A stretch of DNA of 64,000 nucleotides, from the NCBI RefSeq assembly GCF_020687695.1, contig NZ_JAJEWL010000004.1, positions 62,001 through 126,000 on the forward strand. The letters are read 5' to 3'. The notes under the pieces were generated by a model, which saw nothing but the letters and a program-made list of their open reading frames with translations, ran no database searches and was not told the origin of the DNA. Shown piece after piece: positions 53,641 to 63,331 of the stretch. Source of the DNA: Pusillimonas sp. MFBS29 (GTDB lineage Bacteria > Pseudomonadota > Gammaproteobacteria > Burkholderiales > Burkholderiaceae_B). A program made the translations under genes and the position numbers. Position 1 is the stretch's first letter. The number at the start of each line of letters is the position of its first letter.

Positions 53641-54294
53641 GTGAATACTATTGCAATTGTTGATTACGGCATGGGCAACTTCCATTCGGTTGCCCGTGCC
53701 CTGCAGGCGGCCGCGCCCGATGCCGACATAAAAATATGCAATACCGCCCACGAGATAGACCAGGCTTCACGCGTGGTGTTTCCCGGCCAGGGCGCCATGC
53801 CCGACTGCATGCGCACGCTCAATACCTCGGGCCTGCGCGACGCCGTGCTGCGCGCCGCGCGCAGCAAACCTTTGCTGGGCGTATGCGTGGGCGAGCAAAT
53901 GCTGTTCAGCAACAGCGAAGAAGGCAATGTGGATTGCCTGGATATCTTTCCCGGCCAGGTCAGGCGCTTTGCCGGGCCGCAATTTGCGCAGCCCGGCGCC
54001 GCCGCCGACGGACCGGAGTTGCTGAAGGTGCCGCACATGGGCTGGAGTCCGGTGCAGCAGGTCAAGAGCCACGCCTTGTGGAAAGGCATTCCCGACCACA
54101 GCCATTTTTATTTTGTGCACAGTTATTACGCTGCACCCGGTGATCCCGATCTGACTGTTGGGGTAAGCCATTACGGCTTGCGCTTTACCTGTGCAGTCGC
54201 AGCAGCTAACATTTTCGCAGTACAGTTCCATCCCGAGAAAAGCGCCGGCCACGGTTTGCGTCTGTATCGGAACTTTGTTGATTGGAATCCATAA
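53641..54294 (+). CDS. hisH: Imidazole glycerol phosphate synthase, glutaminase subunit
   Basis: Class I amidotransferase of 217 residues beginning with GTG at 53641 ([19 protein letters not shown]). The nucleophile cysteine is in [19 protein letters not shown]; the His and Glu are in [16 protein letters not shown]. The Cys motif reads GVCVGEQ in place of the common GICLGMQ, a mild change. It feeds ammonia to HisF, encoded two genes on. Confidence 0.95.
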   Translation: MNTIAIVDYGMGNFHSVARALQAAAPDADIKICNTAHEIDQASRVVFPGQGAMPDCMRTLNTSGLRDAVLRAARSKPLLGVCVGEQMLFSNSEEGNVDCLDIFPGQVRRFAGPQFAQPGAAADGPELLKVPHMGWSPVQQVKSHALWKGIPDHSHFYFVHSYYAAPGDPDLTVGVSHYGLRFTCAVAAANIFAVQFHPEKSAGHGLRLYRNFVDWNP

Positions 54295-54298
54295 CATC

Positions 54299-55042
54299 AT
54301 GCTACTCATACCCGCCATCGACCTCCAAGACGGGCGTTGCGTGCGTCTGCGCCAGGGCGATCTGGACGACGCGACTGTTTTTTCCGAAGATCCGGCCGCC
54401 ATGGCCACCCAATGGCTGGACCAGGGCGCACGCCGCCTGCACCTGGTCGACCTGAACGGCGCCGTAGCCGGCAAACCCAAGAACGAAGCCGCAATCAAAT
54501 CCATCATCGCAGCGGTTGCCGACGAAATCCCGGTACAGATCGGTGGCGGCATACGCGACCTTGACACCATCGAGCGCTATCTCGATGCCGGCATTTCGTA
54601 CGTAATCATCGGCACTGCCGCGGTCAAAGACCCAGGCTTCCTGCGCGATGCCTGCAGCGCGTTTCCCGGTAATATCATCGTGGGCCTGGACGCCCGCGAC
54701 GGCAAGGTGGCCACCGATGGCTGGAGCAAGCTTACCCGCCACGATGTGCTCGACCTGGCCCGCAAATTCGAAGACTACGGCTGCGAAGCCATCATCTATA
54801 CCGATATCGGCCGCGACGGCATGCTGTCGGGCGTCAACATCGAGGCCACCGTCAAGCTGGCCCAGTATGTGAACATACCCGTCATCGCCTCGGGCGGCGT
54901 CACCGACCTCAAAGACATCGAAGCGCTGTGCGCCGTTGAAGACGAAGGCATTGAAGGCGCCATACTCGGGCGCAGCATCTACGAAGGCACGCTGGACTTC
55001 GCCGCCGCGCAGGAACTGGCCGACGAACTGAGCCCCCCATGA
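54299..55042 (+). CDS. hisA: Phosphoribosylformimino-5-aminoimidazole carboxamide ribotide isomerase
   Basis: TIM-barrel isomerase of 247 residues starting at the ATG at 54299. Catalytic Asp in [19 protein letters not shown], then [35 protein letters not shown], and the second Asp in [14 protein letters not shown]. Its stop overlaps the hisF start by four bases. Confidence 0.96.
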   Translation: MLLIPAIDLQDGRCVRLRQGDLDDATVFSEDPAAMATQWLDQGARRLHLVDLNGAVAGKPKNEAAIKSIIAAVADEIPVQIGGGIRDLDTIERYLDAGISYVIIGTAAVKDPGFLRDACSAFPGNIIVGLDARDGKVATDGWSKLTRHDVLDLARKFEDYGCEAIIYTDIGRDGMLSGVNIEATVKLAQYVNIPVIASGGVTDLKDIEALCAVEDEGIEGAILGRSIYEGTLDFAAAQELADELSPP

Positions 55043-55845
55043 CAAATACCCCAGACACCACCGGCAGCGAACTGACACGCCGCATCATCCCTTGTCTTGA
55101 CGTTACTGCCGGACGCGTGGTCAAGGGAGTGAACTTTGTCGACCTGGTCGATGCAGGCGATCCCGTCGAGATCGCACGCAAGTACAACGAGCAGGGCGCC
55201 GACGAACTCACCTTCCTTGACATCACCGCCACCAGCGATGAGCGTGACCTGATCCTGCCCATCATCGAATCCGTTGCCAGCCAGGTCTTTATCCCCCTTA
55301 CGGTGGGCGGCGGCGTGCGCCAGGTCTCCGACATCCAGCGCCTGCTCAACGCCGGCGCCGACAAGGTCTCGATCAACAGCGCGGCAGTGGCCAACCCGGA
55401 ACTGGTACGTGCGGCCGCCGACTACCATGGCTCGCAATGCATCGTCGTGGCGATTGATGCGCGCCGCGTGTCGGCCGCCAACGAGGCGCCCCGCTGGGAA
55501 ATCTTCACCCACGGCGGACGCAAGGCCACCGGCATCGACGTCATTGCATGGGCCCAAAAAATGGCCGAGTACGGCGCAGGCGAGCTGTTGCTCACCAGCA
55601 TGGACCGCGACGGCACCAAGTCAGGCTTTGATCTTGAACTCACACGCGCGGTTTCCGACGCAGTACCGGTGCCTGTGATTGCATCGGGCGGCGTGGGTAA
55701 TCTGCAGCACCTGGCCGACGGCGTGACCACAGGCCGGGCCAGCGCCGTGCTGGCCGCCAGTATCTTCCATTACGGCGAATACACGGTGCAGCAAGCCAAG
55801 GAATTCATGGCTGCGCAAGGTATTAAGGTACGATTGACCGCATGA
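55039..55845 (+). CDS. hisF: Imidazole glycerol phosphate synthase, cyclase subunit
   Basis: TIM-barrel protein of 268 residues, partner of HisH. Catalytic Asp residues are in [20 protein letters not shown] and [19 protein letters not shown]. Phosphate sites: [20 protein letters not shown] and [12 protein letters not shown]. Overlaps hisA (ATGA) and hisI (ATGA). Confidence 0.97.
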   Translation: MTNTPDTTGSELTRRIIPCLDVTAGRVVKGVNFVDLVDAGDPVEIARKYNEQGADELTFLDITATSDERDLILPIIESVASQVFIPLTVGGGVRQVSDIQRLLNAGADKVSINSAAVANPELVRAAADYHGSQCIVVAIDARRVSAANEAPRWEIFTHGGRKATGIDVIAWAQKMAEYGAGELLLTSMDRDGTKSGFDLELTRAVSDAVPVPVIASGGVGNLQHLADGVTTGRASAVLAASIFHYGEYTVQQAKEFMAAQGIKVRLTA

Positions 55846-56246
55846 AGCAAGATCTTTCATGGCTCGATGCCATCACCTTCGACGATAACGGTCTGATTCC
55901 TGCCATTGCACAAGACGTCGACTCAGGCGCCATACTGATGGTCGCGTGGATGAACGCCGAATCACTGGAAGAAACCGTGGCCACCGGCCAGGCGGTTTAC
56001 TGGTCGCGTTCGCGTCAACGCTTGTGGCGCAAAGGTGAAGAGTCCGGACACATCCAGGTCGTGCATGAAATCCGCCTCGATTGTGACGGCGACGTGGTAT
56101 TGCTGAAGGTCCGGCAAGAAGGCGGCATTGCGTGCCACACGGGCCGGGCCAGCTGCTTTTACCGGCGCCTTGACGGCACACCCGGCGACGCCACCTGGAC
56201 CACCGTCGATCCCGTCCTGAAAGACCCCGAGCAGATCTACAAATGA
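55842..56246 (+). CDS. hisI: Phosphoribosyl-AMP cyclohydrolase
   Basis: Zinc hydrolase of 134 residues that opens the adenine ring of [59 protein letters not shown] and the zinc-binding [16 protein letters not shown] are all present. It is separate from hisE here, which overlaps its stop by four bases. Confidence 0.97.
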   Translation: MKQDLSWLDAITFDDNGLIPAIAQDVDSGAILMVAWMNAESLEETVATGQAVYWSRSRQRLWRKGEESGHIQVVHEIRLDCDGDVVLLKVRQEGGIACHTGRASCFYRRLDGTPGDATWTTVDPVLKDPEQIYK

Positions 56247-56608
56247 ACGCCACCGATACCTCTACCTTGCTTGCCCGCCTGGCCGACACGCTGGAATCGC
56301 GCCTGCCTGCCAACGGCGGCGACCCCGACAGCTCCTATGCCGCCAGGCTGTTGGCCAAGGGACCCGATTCCTTCCTGAAGAAAATCGGCGAAGAAGCCAC
56401 CGAGCTGGTCATGGCGGCCAAAGACAACACGCCCGACCGTATCGTCAGCGAAACGGCCGATTTGTGGTTCCACAGCCTGGTTGCGCTGGCTTATTACGGC
56501 CTGCGCCCTGAACAGGTGCTGGCCGAGCTGGCACGCCGCGAAGGAGTGTCGGGGCTTGCCGAAAAGGCCGCCCGCACATCCACCGCCAACCCCAACAACG
56601 GAAAATAA
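56243..56608 (+). CDS. hisE: Phosphoribosyl-ATP pyrophosphatase
   Basis: MazG-like pyrophosphatase of 121 residues acting on PR-ATP. The helical core carries [20 protein letters not shown] and [13 protein letters not shown] with the metal-binding ExxE, and [20 protein letters not shown]. It ends the histidine run hisGDBHAFIE; hisC and hisZ are not here. Confidence 0.96.
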   Translation: MNATDTSTLLARLADTLESRLPANGGDPDSSYAARLLAKGPDSFLKKIGEEATELVMAAKDNTPDRIVSETADLWFHSLVALAYYGLRPEQVLAELARREGVSGLAEKAARTSTANPNNGK

Positions 56609-56613
56609 AGCAC

Positions 56614-56982
56614 ATGAGCGAGAATTGCCTGTTCTGCAAAATTGCCCAAGGCCAGATTCCATCGAAAAAAGTCTACGAAGACGACGAATTTTTCGCGTTT
56701 CACGACATAAATCCCGCGGCTCCCGTACACTTGCTGCTTATACCGAAACATCACATTGTTTCCATGCAGGCGGTACAAGCCAACGATGCGCAATGGTTAG
56801 GTAGAATGATGGCCCTGGCAGCAAAACTGGCCGACGAAAACGGCTGCACGCCGGGCCACGAAGGCGGTTACAGATTGGTCATAAACACAGGCATTGAAGG
56901 CGGGCAAGAAATTGACCATCTGCATTTGCATATTATTGGGGGCCCACGCCCCTGGGACAAACGTGCAGCCCCGGCTGCGTAG
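56614..56982 (+). CDS. hinT: HIT-family purine nucleoside phosphoramidase (HinT-like)
   Basis: Protein of 122 residues: [40 protein letters not shown] and the histidine triad HLHLHIIGG near the C-terminus. HinT proteins hydrolyse nucleoside phosphoramidates. It lies 5 bases after hisE, as in many beta- and alphaproteobacterial histidine clusters, and 8 bases before tatA. Confidence 0.94.
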   Translation: MSENCLFCKIAQGQIPSKKVYEDDEFFAFHDINPAAPVHLLLIPKHHIVSMQAVQANDAQWLGRMMALAAKLADENGCTPGHEGGYRLVINTGIEGGQEIDHLHLHIIGGPRPWDKRAAPAA

Positions 56983-56990
56983 GAGAAATC

Positions 56991-57221
56991 ATGGGTAGTT
57001 TCAGTATCTGGCATTGGTTGATCGTTCTGGTCATTGTTGCACTGGTGTTCGGCACCAAGAAAATCCGCAATATGGGTGAAGACCTGGGCGGCGCAGTAAA
57101 AGGGTTCAAGAAAGGCATGAACGACGCCAAAGACGACAAGGCGCCTGAAGCGGTCACGCAGCAGCGCGCTCAAAGCGAAGACACCATCGACGTTCAGGCC
57201 AAGGAAAAATCCGACGTCTGA
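56991..57221 (+). CDS. tatA: Sec-independent translocase subunit TatA
   Basis: Protein of 76 residues: one N-terminal membrane helix ([20 protein letters not shown]), the FG hinge, then the amphipathic helix [20 protein letters not shown] and an acidic tail. It forms the variable-size pore of the twin-arginine system. tatB and tatC follow. The Rieske protein at 61203 carries a Tat signal and would be a client. Confidence 0.95.
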   Translation: MGSFSIWHWLIVLVIVALVFGTKKIRNMGEDLGGAVKGFKKGMNDAKDDKAPEAVTQQRAQSEDTIDVQAKEKSDV

Positions 57222-57271
57222 TCCGGTCAACGCCTTTTCCCTTGTCTTTCTTTTAAGCGAACCGGTAACTC

Positions 57272-57808
57272 ATGTTTGACGTCAGCTTTACTGAACTTAT
57301 GCTGATCGGCGTGATTGCGCTGATCGTCATCGGGCCCGAGCGCCTGCCTAAAGTTGCTCGTACCATCGGGCATCTGGTCGGTCGTGCGCAGCGTTATGTC
57401 GGCGACGTCAAATCAGACATCCAGCGCGAAATGGATCTGAACGAGCTGAGCAACCTCAAAGGCCAGATGGAAGACGCCGCCAAATCGGTCAAGTCATCCA
57501 TGGAAGACGCCACCAGCTCCCTGAAGGCGCCTCTGGACGAAGCCCAGAAGGCCCTGAAAGAAGCCTCGGCATCGGTTGAGAACCTGGTAGACAGCGCCAA
57601 AGCCGACCTCAATGCCAAAGACAGCGCCACAGACAGCAAGCCGGAAGAATTCATTCCCCAGCCGCTGACCGAGCCGCCCACCGAGTCCGCCAATACCGCG
57701 GCTGAACCGGCACCCGAAACCTCCGAGCCCGCATCCGGCGATCCCGACACGCTGCCGCTGCCTGGCTTCACCGATACAAACAAAACGAAAACAGGGACGC
57801 CAACGTGA
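57272..57808 (+). CDS. tatB: Sec-independent translocase subunit TatB
   Basis: Protein of 178 residues: N-terminal helix MFDVSFTELMLIGVIALIVI, hinge GPERLPKVARTIGHLVGRAQ, then long amphipathic helices and a Pro/Glu/Thr-rich tail from about 120. TatB with TatC receives twin-arginine precursors. Its end overlaps the tatC start by four bases. Confidence 0.95.
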   Translation: MFDVSFTELMLIGVIALIVIGPERLPKVARTIGHLVGRAQRYVGDVKSDIQREMDLNELSNLKGQMEDAAKSVKSSMEDATSSLKAPLDEAQKALKEASASVENLVDSAKADLNAKDSATDSKPEEFIPQPLTEPPTESANTAAEPAPETSEPASGDPDTLPLPGFTDTNKTKTGTPT

Positions 57809-58596
57809 CACAGGATGCTTCCCAGTCGCAAGACACTTTCATTTCCCACCTGGTTGAACTGCGTACCCGTCTGCTCAAGGCCGTCGTGGCCGTGATGGGC
57901 GTATTCATTGTCCTGTTCATCTATCCCGGCCCTTCAGCCATCTACGATGTGCTGGCGCAGCCCATGCTGACGTCCTTGCCCGAAGGCACGCGCATGATCG
58001 CCACCGGCGTGATCACGCCGTTCATGGTGCCCGTCAAGGTCACCATGCTGGCGGCCTTCGTGATAGCCCTGCCTGTGGTGCTGTATCAGGCCTGGGCTTT
58101 TGTGGCTCCCGGCCTTTACAAGCACGAACAGCGCCTGGCCCTGCCCCTGATCGCATCCAGCACCGCGCTGTTTCTGCTGGGCATGGCCTTCTGTTATTTT
58201 TTCGTGTTCCGCACGGTGTTTCACTTCATCGCGGGCTTCGCGCCCGAATCCATCACACCTGCGCCCGATATCGAAGCCTACGTCAGCTTTGTGCTGACCA
58301 TGTTCGTGGCCTTTGGCGTCACCTTTGAAGTGCCCGTTGCAGTTATTCTGCTGGTCATGAGCGGCATGGTCACCGTAGAAAAACTGCGCTCCGCGCGCGG
58401 TTACGTGATCGTGGGTGCATTCATTATTGCGGCGGTCGTCACACCACCCGATGTCGTCAGCCAGTTCATGCTGGCCGTGCCATTGTGCGTGCTGTACGAG
58501 GTCGGCCTGATCCTGGCCAGCATGCTCAGAAAGAGGCAGGCCGAAAAGTCTGACGAAGACGACGTCGCCGACGAAATCACCACACGCAACGACTAA
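57805..58596 (+). CDS. tatC: Sec-independent translocase subunit TatC
   Basis: Six-helix protein of 263 residues. SQDTFISHLVELRTRLLKAV opens it; the periplasmic loop FMVPVKVTMLAAFVIALPVV and YQAWAFVAPGLYKHEQRLAL, and YVSFVLTMFVAFGVTFEVPV are the conserved family segments. A long charged C-terminal tail (KRQAEKSDEDDVADE) is cytoplasmic. It ends the tatABC operon and is convergent with the htrA-like gene (11-base gap). Confidence 0.96.
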   Translation: MTQDASQSQDTFISHLVELRTRLLKAVVAVMGVFIVLFIYPGPSAIYDVLAQPMLTSLPEGTRMIATGVITPFMVPVKVTMLAAFVIALPVVLYQAWAFVAPGLYKHEQRLALPLIASSTALFLLGMAFCYFFVFRTVFHFIAGFAPESITPAPDIEAYVSFVLTMFVAFGVTFEVPVAVILLVMSGMVTVEKLRSARGYVIVGAFIIAAVVTPPDVVSQFMLAVPLCVLYEVGLILASMLRKRQAEKSDEDDVADEITTRND

Positions 58597-58607
58597 GCGT
58601 CCGGCAC

Positions 58608-59753
58608 TCAGGGCCGCCTTATGGGCGGTCGCTTGCCAATATCCACTTCTGCGTTGCGCAACCGGCCATCACGTACCAGGGTCAGCGTAACGCGCTGGCC
58701 GGGCGCCAGCGGCGCTATCTGATTCAGGAAGTCTATCGAGTCGAGCACGGCCTGGTCGTTCATCTTCACGATGATGTCGCCCACCCTGATGCCTGCCTTG
58801 AAGGCCGGCCCGTCACGCAACACACCCGCAACAATCACGCCATCATCCTGCTTGAGCTTGAAGGCCCGGGCCAGATCGGGCGTGATGTCCTGGGGCTCCA
58901 CGCCCAGCCAGCCACGCGTCACCGCACCATGCTCGACGATCTGGTTCAGAATAATCTGCGCCGCGCCGGCCGGTATGGCGAATCCTATGCCCAGCGAGCC
59001 GCCGGTTTCAGAATAAATGGCCGTGTTAATGCCGATCAGGCGCCCCGAAGTATCGATAAGCGCACCACCCGAATTGCCGGGATTGACGGCCGCATCGGTC
59101 TGGATGAAGTTTTCGTAGATATTGATGCCCAGGCGATTGCGCCCCAGCGCCGAAACAATACCCATGGTGGTGGTTTGCCCAACGCCAAACGGGTTACCTA
59201 TGGCAAGCACCACATCGCCTATGCGCACCTGATGATCGCCATTGAAGGCAATGGCCTTCAGGTCGGGCAGATCTATCTTGAGCACGGCCAGATCGCTTTC
59301 AGGATCAGCACCCACCAGCCCGGCGCGGGCGGCACGCCCGTCGCTCAAGGCAACCTGTATGGCATCGGCTGCCTCGACCACATGATAGTTGGTAAGAATA
59401 TAGCCGTCGGGCCGCACTATTACCCCCGAACCCAGACTGGTGGTAGCCTTGCGACGGCTGAAACCGGGCGTGTCGCGAAACAGGCGTTCGAGTTCCGGGT
59501 CGGCAGGCAGCGGAATCAGCGGTACATTGACGTGCTTGCTGGTGTATATATTGACCACCGACGGCGTGGCCTGCTCGACCGCGTCGTGGTATGACAAGAT
59601 CTGCGGCGCCGATGTCGCGACGGGCGCAGGCTGCGCGGGTTCCGGTGCACGCGACGGCCCATGTATCCAATCGGGGCGCAAGGTCGCCACAATGAACAGG
59701 ACGCCCAGACATATCGTTACCGTTTGGGCAAATAGCAACCACAATCGACGCAT
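58608..59753 (-). CDS. HtrA/DegS-like serine protease
   Basis: Protein of 381 residues: an N-terminal membrane anchor (LWLLFAQTVTICLGVLFIVA), a trypsin-like domain with His in ILTNYHVVEAAD (H124), Asp in DPESDLAVLKIDL and Ser in NPGNSGGALIDTSGRLIGIN, and one C-terminal PDZ domain (about 275-370, GVLRDGPAFKAGIRVGDIIV). Anchor plus single PDZ is the DegS-type layout rather than DegP. It probably cleaves or senses misfolded envelope proteins. It is divergent from the nif3-like gene with a gap of 25 bases. Confidence 0.92.
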   Translation of the reverse strand: MRRLWLLFAQTVTICLGVLFIVATLRPDWIHGPSRAPEPAQPAPVATSAPQILSYHDAVEQATPSVVNIYTSKHVNVPLIPLPADPELERLFRDTPGFSRRKATTSLGSGVIVRPDGYILTNYHVVEAADAIQVALSDGRAARAGLVGADPESDLAVLKIDLPDLKAIAFNGDHQVRIGDVVLAIGNPFGVGQTTTMGIVSALGRNRLGINIYENFIQTDAAVNPGNSGGALIDTSGRLIGINTAIYSETGGSLGIGFAIPAGAAQIILNQIVEHGAVTRGWLGVEPQDITPDLARAFKLKQDDGVIVAGVLRDGPAFKAGIRVGDIIVKMNDQAVLDSIDFLNQIAPLAPGQRVTLTLVRDGRLRNAEVDIGKRPPIRRP

Positions 59754-59778
59754 AAGGCTAATCAGTAAAGGACAATCA

Positions 59779-60555
59779 ATGAATCAGGTTCCCGCTCAAC
59801 AGCTGTCTGACTGGCTGGACAACACCTTGCAGGCCAGGCGCTTCAAGGATTATTGCCCCAACGGGCTGCAAGTGGAAGGCAAATCCAGCATAAGCCACAT
59901 TATCACCGGAGTCACCGCAACACAGGCCTTGCTGAAAACCGCCATAGAAAGAAATGCCGATGCCGTGCTGGTACACCACGGCTGGTTCTGGAAAAACGAG
60001 GATCCTGTCGTGCGCGGCACCAAGCGCCGGCGCCTGGCATTGGCCCTGGCGCACGGGCTGAATGTGTTCGCCTACCACCTGCCGCTGGATGCCCACCCCA
60101 CGCTGGGCAATAACGCGCAACTGGCCAGGGTCCTGGGCCTGCAGCCCGAGCGGGATGCCGACGGCGCACCCCGGCTTTGCGGGCCCGACGATCTGATCTG
60201 GCTGGGCCAATGTCCCGAGGGCACCACACTGGAATCGCTGGGGAAGCAGATTTGCAATGCTTTACAAAGGCCCCCACTGCTTGTGGGGAATTCGCAACAG
60301 AATATCCGTCGTATCGCCTGGTGCACCGGCGGTGCGCAGGGTTATATGCAGGCAGCAGTCGATGCGGGCGTTGATGCCTACCTGACCGGTGAAGCCTCGG
60401 AACCCACCTACCATCTGGCGCAGGAAACCGGTACGGCATTCATAGGCGCCGGCCACCACGCCACCGAACGCTATGGCGTACAGGCGCTGGGGCAGGCCAT
60501 CGCCAGCGAGTTCGGCATACGTGTGGATTTTGTAGACATAGACAACCCGATCTGA
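59779..60555 (+). CDS. Nif3-like dinuclear metal centre protein (YbgI family)
   Basis: Protein of 258 residues with FKDYCPNGLQVEGKSSISHI, metal ligands in VLVHHGWFWKNEDPVV, LNVFAYHLPLDAHPTLGNNA, and the C-terminal TGEASEPTYHLAQETGTAFI with GAGHHATERYGVQAL. The family forms hexameric rings with a two-metal site; a GTP cyclohydrolase-like or other hydrolase role has been proposed but is not settled. AAAGGA lies eight bases before the ATG. Confidence 0.92.
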   Translation: MNQVPAQQLSDWLDNTLQARRFKDYCPNGLQVEGKSSISHIITGVTATQALLKTAIERNADAVLVHHGWFWKNEDPVVRGTKRRRLALALAHGLNVFAYHLPLDAHPTLGNNAQLARVLGLQPERDADGAPRLCGPDDLIWLGQCPEGTTLESLGKQICNALQRPPLLVGNSQQNIRRIAWCTGGAQGYMQAAVDAGVDAYLTGEASEPTYHLAQETGTAFIGAGHHATERYGVQALGQAIASEFGIRVDFVDIDNPI

Positions 60556-60569
60556 GGCCAGGCCGGGGG

Positions 60570-60600
60570 CTGCCAGGCAGCGGAACTAGCCGCCTGGCAG
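60570..60600. terminator. Bidirectional terminator between nif3-like gene and mscL
   Basis: CTGCCAGGC - 13 bases - GCCTGGCAG, perfect nine-base arms with further pairing inside, between two convergent genes. The plus-strand side is followed by ATTTGATT. Confidence 0.55.
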
Positions 60601-60616
60601 ATTTGATTACCCCTAT

Positions 60617-61078
60617 TTATTTTTTCAGCAGGTCGCGGATTTCGCGCAGCAGTGCGACGTCTTCCGGGGTTGGGGCCGGCGCAGTGGCTTCTTCCACTTG
60701 CTCTTGGCGGGACACACGTTCACGAGCCGAATTCACGGCCTTGACCAGGCAGAACACCACGAAGGCCAGCAAGATGAAATTGATGAGTATGGTTATAAAA
60801 TTGCCCCACGACAGCAGCACAGCGCCCGCCTCGGTTAGCGCCTCGTAGGTTTGCGGGCCGGTATAACCTTCAGGCGCACGCAACAGCAGGAATTTGCTGG
60901 TGAAATCGACTTCCCCGCCCAGAATGAACGAGATGATGGGCATGATGATGTCTTTGACCAGCGAGTCGATAATCTTGCCGAATGCCGCGCCAATAATGAC
61001 ACCGACAGCCAGATCTATCATGTTGCCCTTAACGGCGAACTCCTGGAATTCTTGTAAAAAACCCCGTGCTTTACTCAT
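60617..61078 (-). CDS. mscL: Large-conductance mechanosensitive channel
   Basis: Protein of 153 residues: [40 protein letters not shown], the periplasmic loop, and the second helix [20 protein letters not shown], ending in the family bundle [18 protein letters not shown]. It opens as a pentamer under sudden osmotic downshock. It stands alone, divergent from petA. Confidence 0.96.
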   Translation of the reverse strand: MSKARGFLQEFQEFAVKGNMIDLAVGVIIGAAFGKIIDSLVKDIIMPIISFILGGEVDFTSKFLLLRAPEGYTGPQTYEALTEAGAVLLSWGNFITILINFILLAFVVFCLVKAVNSARERVSRQEQVEEATAPAPTPEDVALLREIRDLLKK

Positions 61079-61095
61079 AACGTGTTCCTTTGCAG

Positions 61096-61125
61096 TTACA
61101 CCCGATAGCGGGCTAACGCTATAAT
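61096..61125 (+). promoter_or_regulatory. Promoter of petABC
   Basis: TTACAC (61096-61101) and a consensus TATAAT (61120-61125), 18 bases apart, about 80 bases before the petA start. This is the best housekeeping-type promoter in the window. Confidence 0.6.
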
Positions 61126-61202
61126 ACGCGGTTGATAAGATAGTACACAGCTAAAAACAGTAATTGGTATGCCCCGCTCGGGCATGAATTAAGGATACTA
61201 GA

Positions 61203-61847
61203 ATGAGTCAGATTACGACATCGCTTGATGATTCCGGCGCGGTTGATCCCAACCTGCCGCCAGATCCATCTCGCCGTTTCTGGGTAGCTACCGCCTGTGC
61301 CGTGGGCGGCGCCGCGGGTGCCGCCACGGCGGTCCCCTTCGTCAGCTCCTTTGCGCCGTCGGAAAAGGCACGCGCAGCAGGTGCCCCGGTCGAAGTCGAC
61401 GTCTCTAATATCGGTCTTGGTGAAATGATTACCGTCGAATGGCGCGGCAAGCCCGTATGGATCATGCACCGCACCGACGCACAGCTGGCCGGCCTGAAAA
61501 CCCTCGACGGCGAGCTGGCTGATCCAAACTCCGACCGCCCGGGCTATACCCCCGAGTACGCCAAAAACGAATATCGTTCACGCAAGCCCGAGCTCTTTGT
61601 CTGCGTTGGCATCTGCACCCACCTGGGCTGTTCGCCTTCGCCGGTCTTTGCAACCGGTGCGCAACCTGGTCTGCCTTCCGACTGGAAAGGCGGTTTCTTT
61701 TGTCCTTGCCACGGGTCTTACTTCGACCTGGCCGGACGCGTCTACAGCAACAAGCCCGCGCCCGACAACCTCGAAGTGCCTCCGTACTCATACTCGGCCG
61801 ATGGCTCGCACATCACTATCGGTGTCGATGAGAACAACAAGGCTTGA
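61203..61847 (+). CDS. petA: Ubiquinol-cytochrome c reductase iron-sulfur (Rieske) subunit
   Basis: Protein of 214 residues. The N-terminus is a twin-arginine signal that stays as anchor: PSRRFWVATACAVGGAAGAA. The 2Fe-2S site is complete: CTHLGC (C138) and CPCHGSYFDLAGRVY (C167), with the disulfide cysteines. It takes electrons from ubiquinol in the bc1 complex and passes them to cytochrome c1. First gene of petABC; the tatABC genes that would export it lie 3 kb upstream. Confidence 0.97.
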   Translation: MSQITTSLDDSGAVDPNLPPDPSRRFWVATACAVGGAAGAATAVPFVSSFAPSEKARAAGAPVEVDVSNIGLGEMITVEWRGKPVWIMHRTDAQLAGLKTLDGELADPNSDRPGYTPEYAKNEYRSRKPELFVCVGICTHLGCSPSPVFATGAQPGLPSDWKGGFFCPCHGSYFDLAGRVYSNKPAPDNLEVPPYSYSADGSHITIGVDENNKA

Positions 61848-61922
61848 TGCCAATTCGGACACTTATACGTCCGTGAACTGAACCCGTAATACGCCTCGTA
61901 AGATAACAAAAGGAGCCGTTTC

Positions 61923-63311
61923 ATGGCTGGCGAGAAAACCGTCGAAACGACAGGACTCTTAGGATGGATAGATAGGCGCTTCCCGCTTACTACCATGTTC
62001 AAAGAGCATATGTCTGAATACTATGCGCCCAAAAATTTTAATTTTTGGTATTTCTTTGGCTCGCTGGCCATGCTGGTCCTGGTCATCCAGATCGTCACCG
62101 GCATCTTCCTGGTCATGAACTACAAGCCCGATGGCAAGCTGGCATTCGACTCCGTCGAATACATCATGCGCGAAGTGCCCTGGGGCTGGCTGATCCGCTA
62201 CATGCACTCCACCGGCGCCTCCATGTTCTTCGTGGTGGTCTACCTGCACATGCTGCGCGGCCTGTTCTACGGTTCGTACCGCAAGCCTCGCGAGCTGGTC
62301 TGGATCTTCGGTGTTGCGATCTTCCTGTGCCTGATGGGCGAAGCCTTCATGGGCTATCTGCTGCCCTGGGGCCAGATGTCGTACTGGGGCGCCCAGGTTA
62401 TCGTGAACCTGTTCTCGGCCATTCCTTTCATCGGCCCTGAGCTCGCCATCTGGATCCGCGGCGACTACGTCGTATCCGACGCCACGCTGAACCGCTTCTT
62501 CGCCTTCCACGTCATTGCCATACCTCTGGTACTTATCGGCCTGGTCGTTGCACACATCATTGCGCTGCACGAAGTGGGCTCGAACAACCCCGACGGCGTT
62601 GAAATCAAAGAAGGCCCCAAAGACCGCTATGGTCGTCCGGTCGACGGCATTCCCTTCCACCCCTACTACTCGGTGCACGACATCGTAGGCGTGGCCGGCT
62701 TCCTGATCGTCTTTGCCGCCATCATCTTCTTTGCTCCTGAAATGGGCGGGTACTTCCTCGAGTACAACAACTTCATCCCGGCCGATCCGCTGAAGACACC
62801 TCCGCACATTGCTCCGGTCTGGTATTTCACGCCGTTCTACTCCATGCTGCGTGCCATCACCGCCGACTTCACCTGGGTACTGGCCGGTGCCGCTGTCCTG
62901 GCAGCCATCGTCCTGTTCATCAAGGGCAACCTGAAAGGCATCTGGCGCATTGCCGTGCCGGTCGTGCTGATCCTTGTTGCCATCACCCTGCGCACCATCG
63001 ACGCCAAGTTCTGGGGTGTGGTTGCCATGGGCGGTGCAGTCGTGATCCTGTTCTTCCTGCCTTGGCTCGACCACTCGCCGGTCAAATCCATACGCTACCG
63101 TCCTACCTGGCACAAGTATCTGTATGGCATTTTCATCGTCAACTTCCTGGTGTTGGGCTATCTGGGCACACAAGCGCCTACGCCTACCTTTAACCTCATG
63201 AGCCAGATCGGAACGCTGATCTATCTGGGCTTCTTCCTGCTGATGCCCGTCTGGAGCCGTCTGGGTACCTTCAAGAAAGTCCCCGACCGCGTTACGTTTC
63301 ACGCTCATTAA
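61923..63311 (+). CDS. petB: Cytochrome b subunit of the bc1 complex
   Basis: Membrane protein of 462 residues with eight helices. Two haem-b histidine pairs are present (IRYMHSTGASMFFVVVYLHM; FFAFHVIAIPLVLIGLVVAH), as are the Qo-site PWGQMSYWGAQVI and the PEWYFTPFY equivalent, here PVWYFTPFYSMLRAI. An extra stretch near the C-terminus includes HDIVGVAGFLIVFAAIIFFA and NFLVLGYLGTQAPTPTFNL. AAAGGAG lies eight bases before the ATG. Cotranscribed with petA and petC. Confidence 0.97.
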   Translation: MAGEKTVETTGLLGWIDRRFPLTTMFKEHMSEYYAPKNFNFWYFFGSLAMLVLVIQIVTGIFLVMNYKPDGKLAFDSVEYIMREVPWGWLIRYMHSTGASMFFVVVYLHMLRGLFYGSYRKPRELVWIFGVAIFLCLMGEAFMGYLLPWGQMSYWGAQVIVNLFSAIPFIGPELAIWIRGDYVVSDATLNRFFAFHVIAIPLVLIGLVVAHIIALHEVGSNNPDGVEIKEGPKDRYGRPVDGIPFHPYYSVHDIVGVAGFLIVFAAIIFFAPEMGGYFLEYNNFIPADPLKTPPHIAPVWYFTPFYSMLRAITADFTWVLAGAAVLAAIVLFIKGNLKGIWRIAVPVVLILVAITLRTIDAKFWGVVAMGGAVVILFFLPWLDHSPVKSIRYRPTWHKYLYGIFIVNFLVLGYLGTQAPTPTFNLMSQIGTLIYLGFFLLMPVWSRLGTFKKVPDRVTFHAH

Positions 63312-63331
63312 GGCCACCAATACGTTACGGA

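Noticed and set aside
61959-63320. 453-codon open frame opposite petB
   Set aside because: Antisense of cytochrome b, rich in Asp, Gln and His with no recognisable domain.
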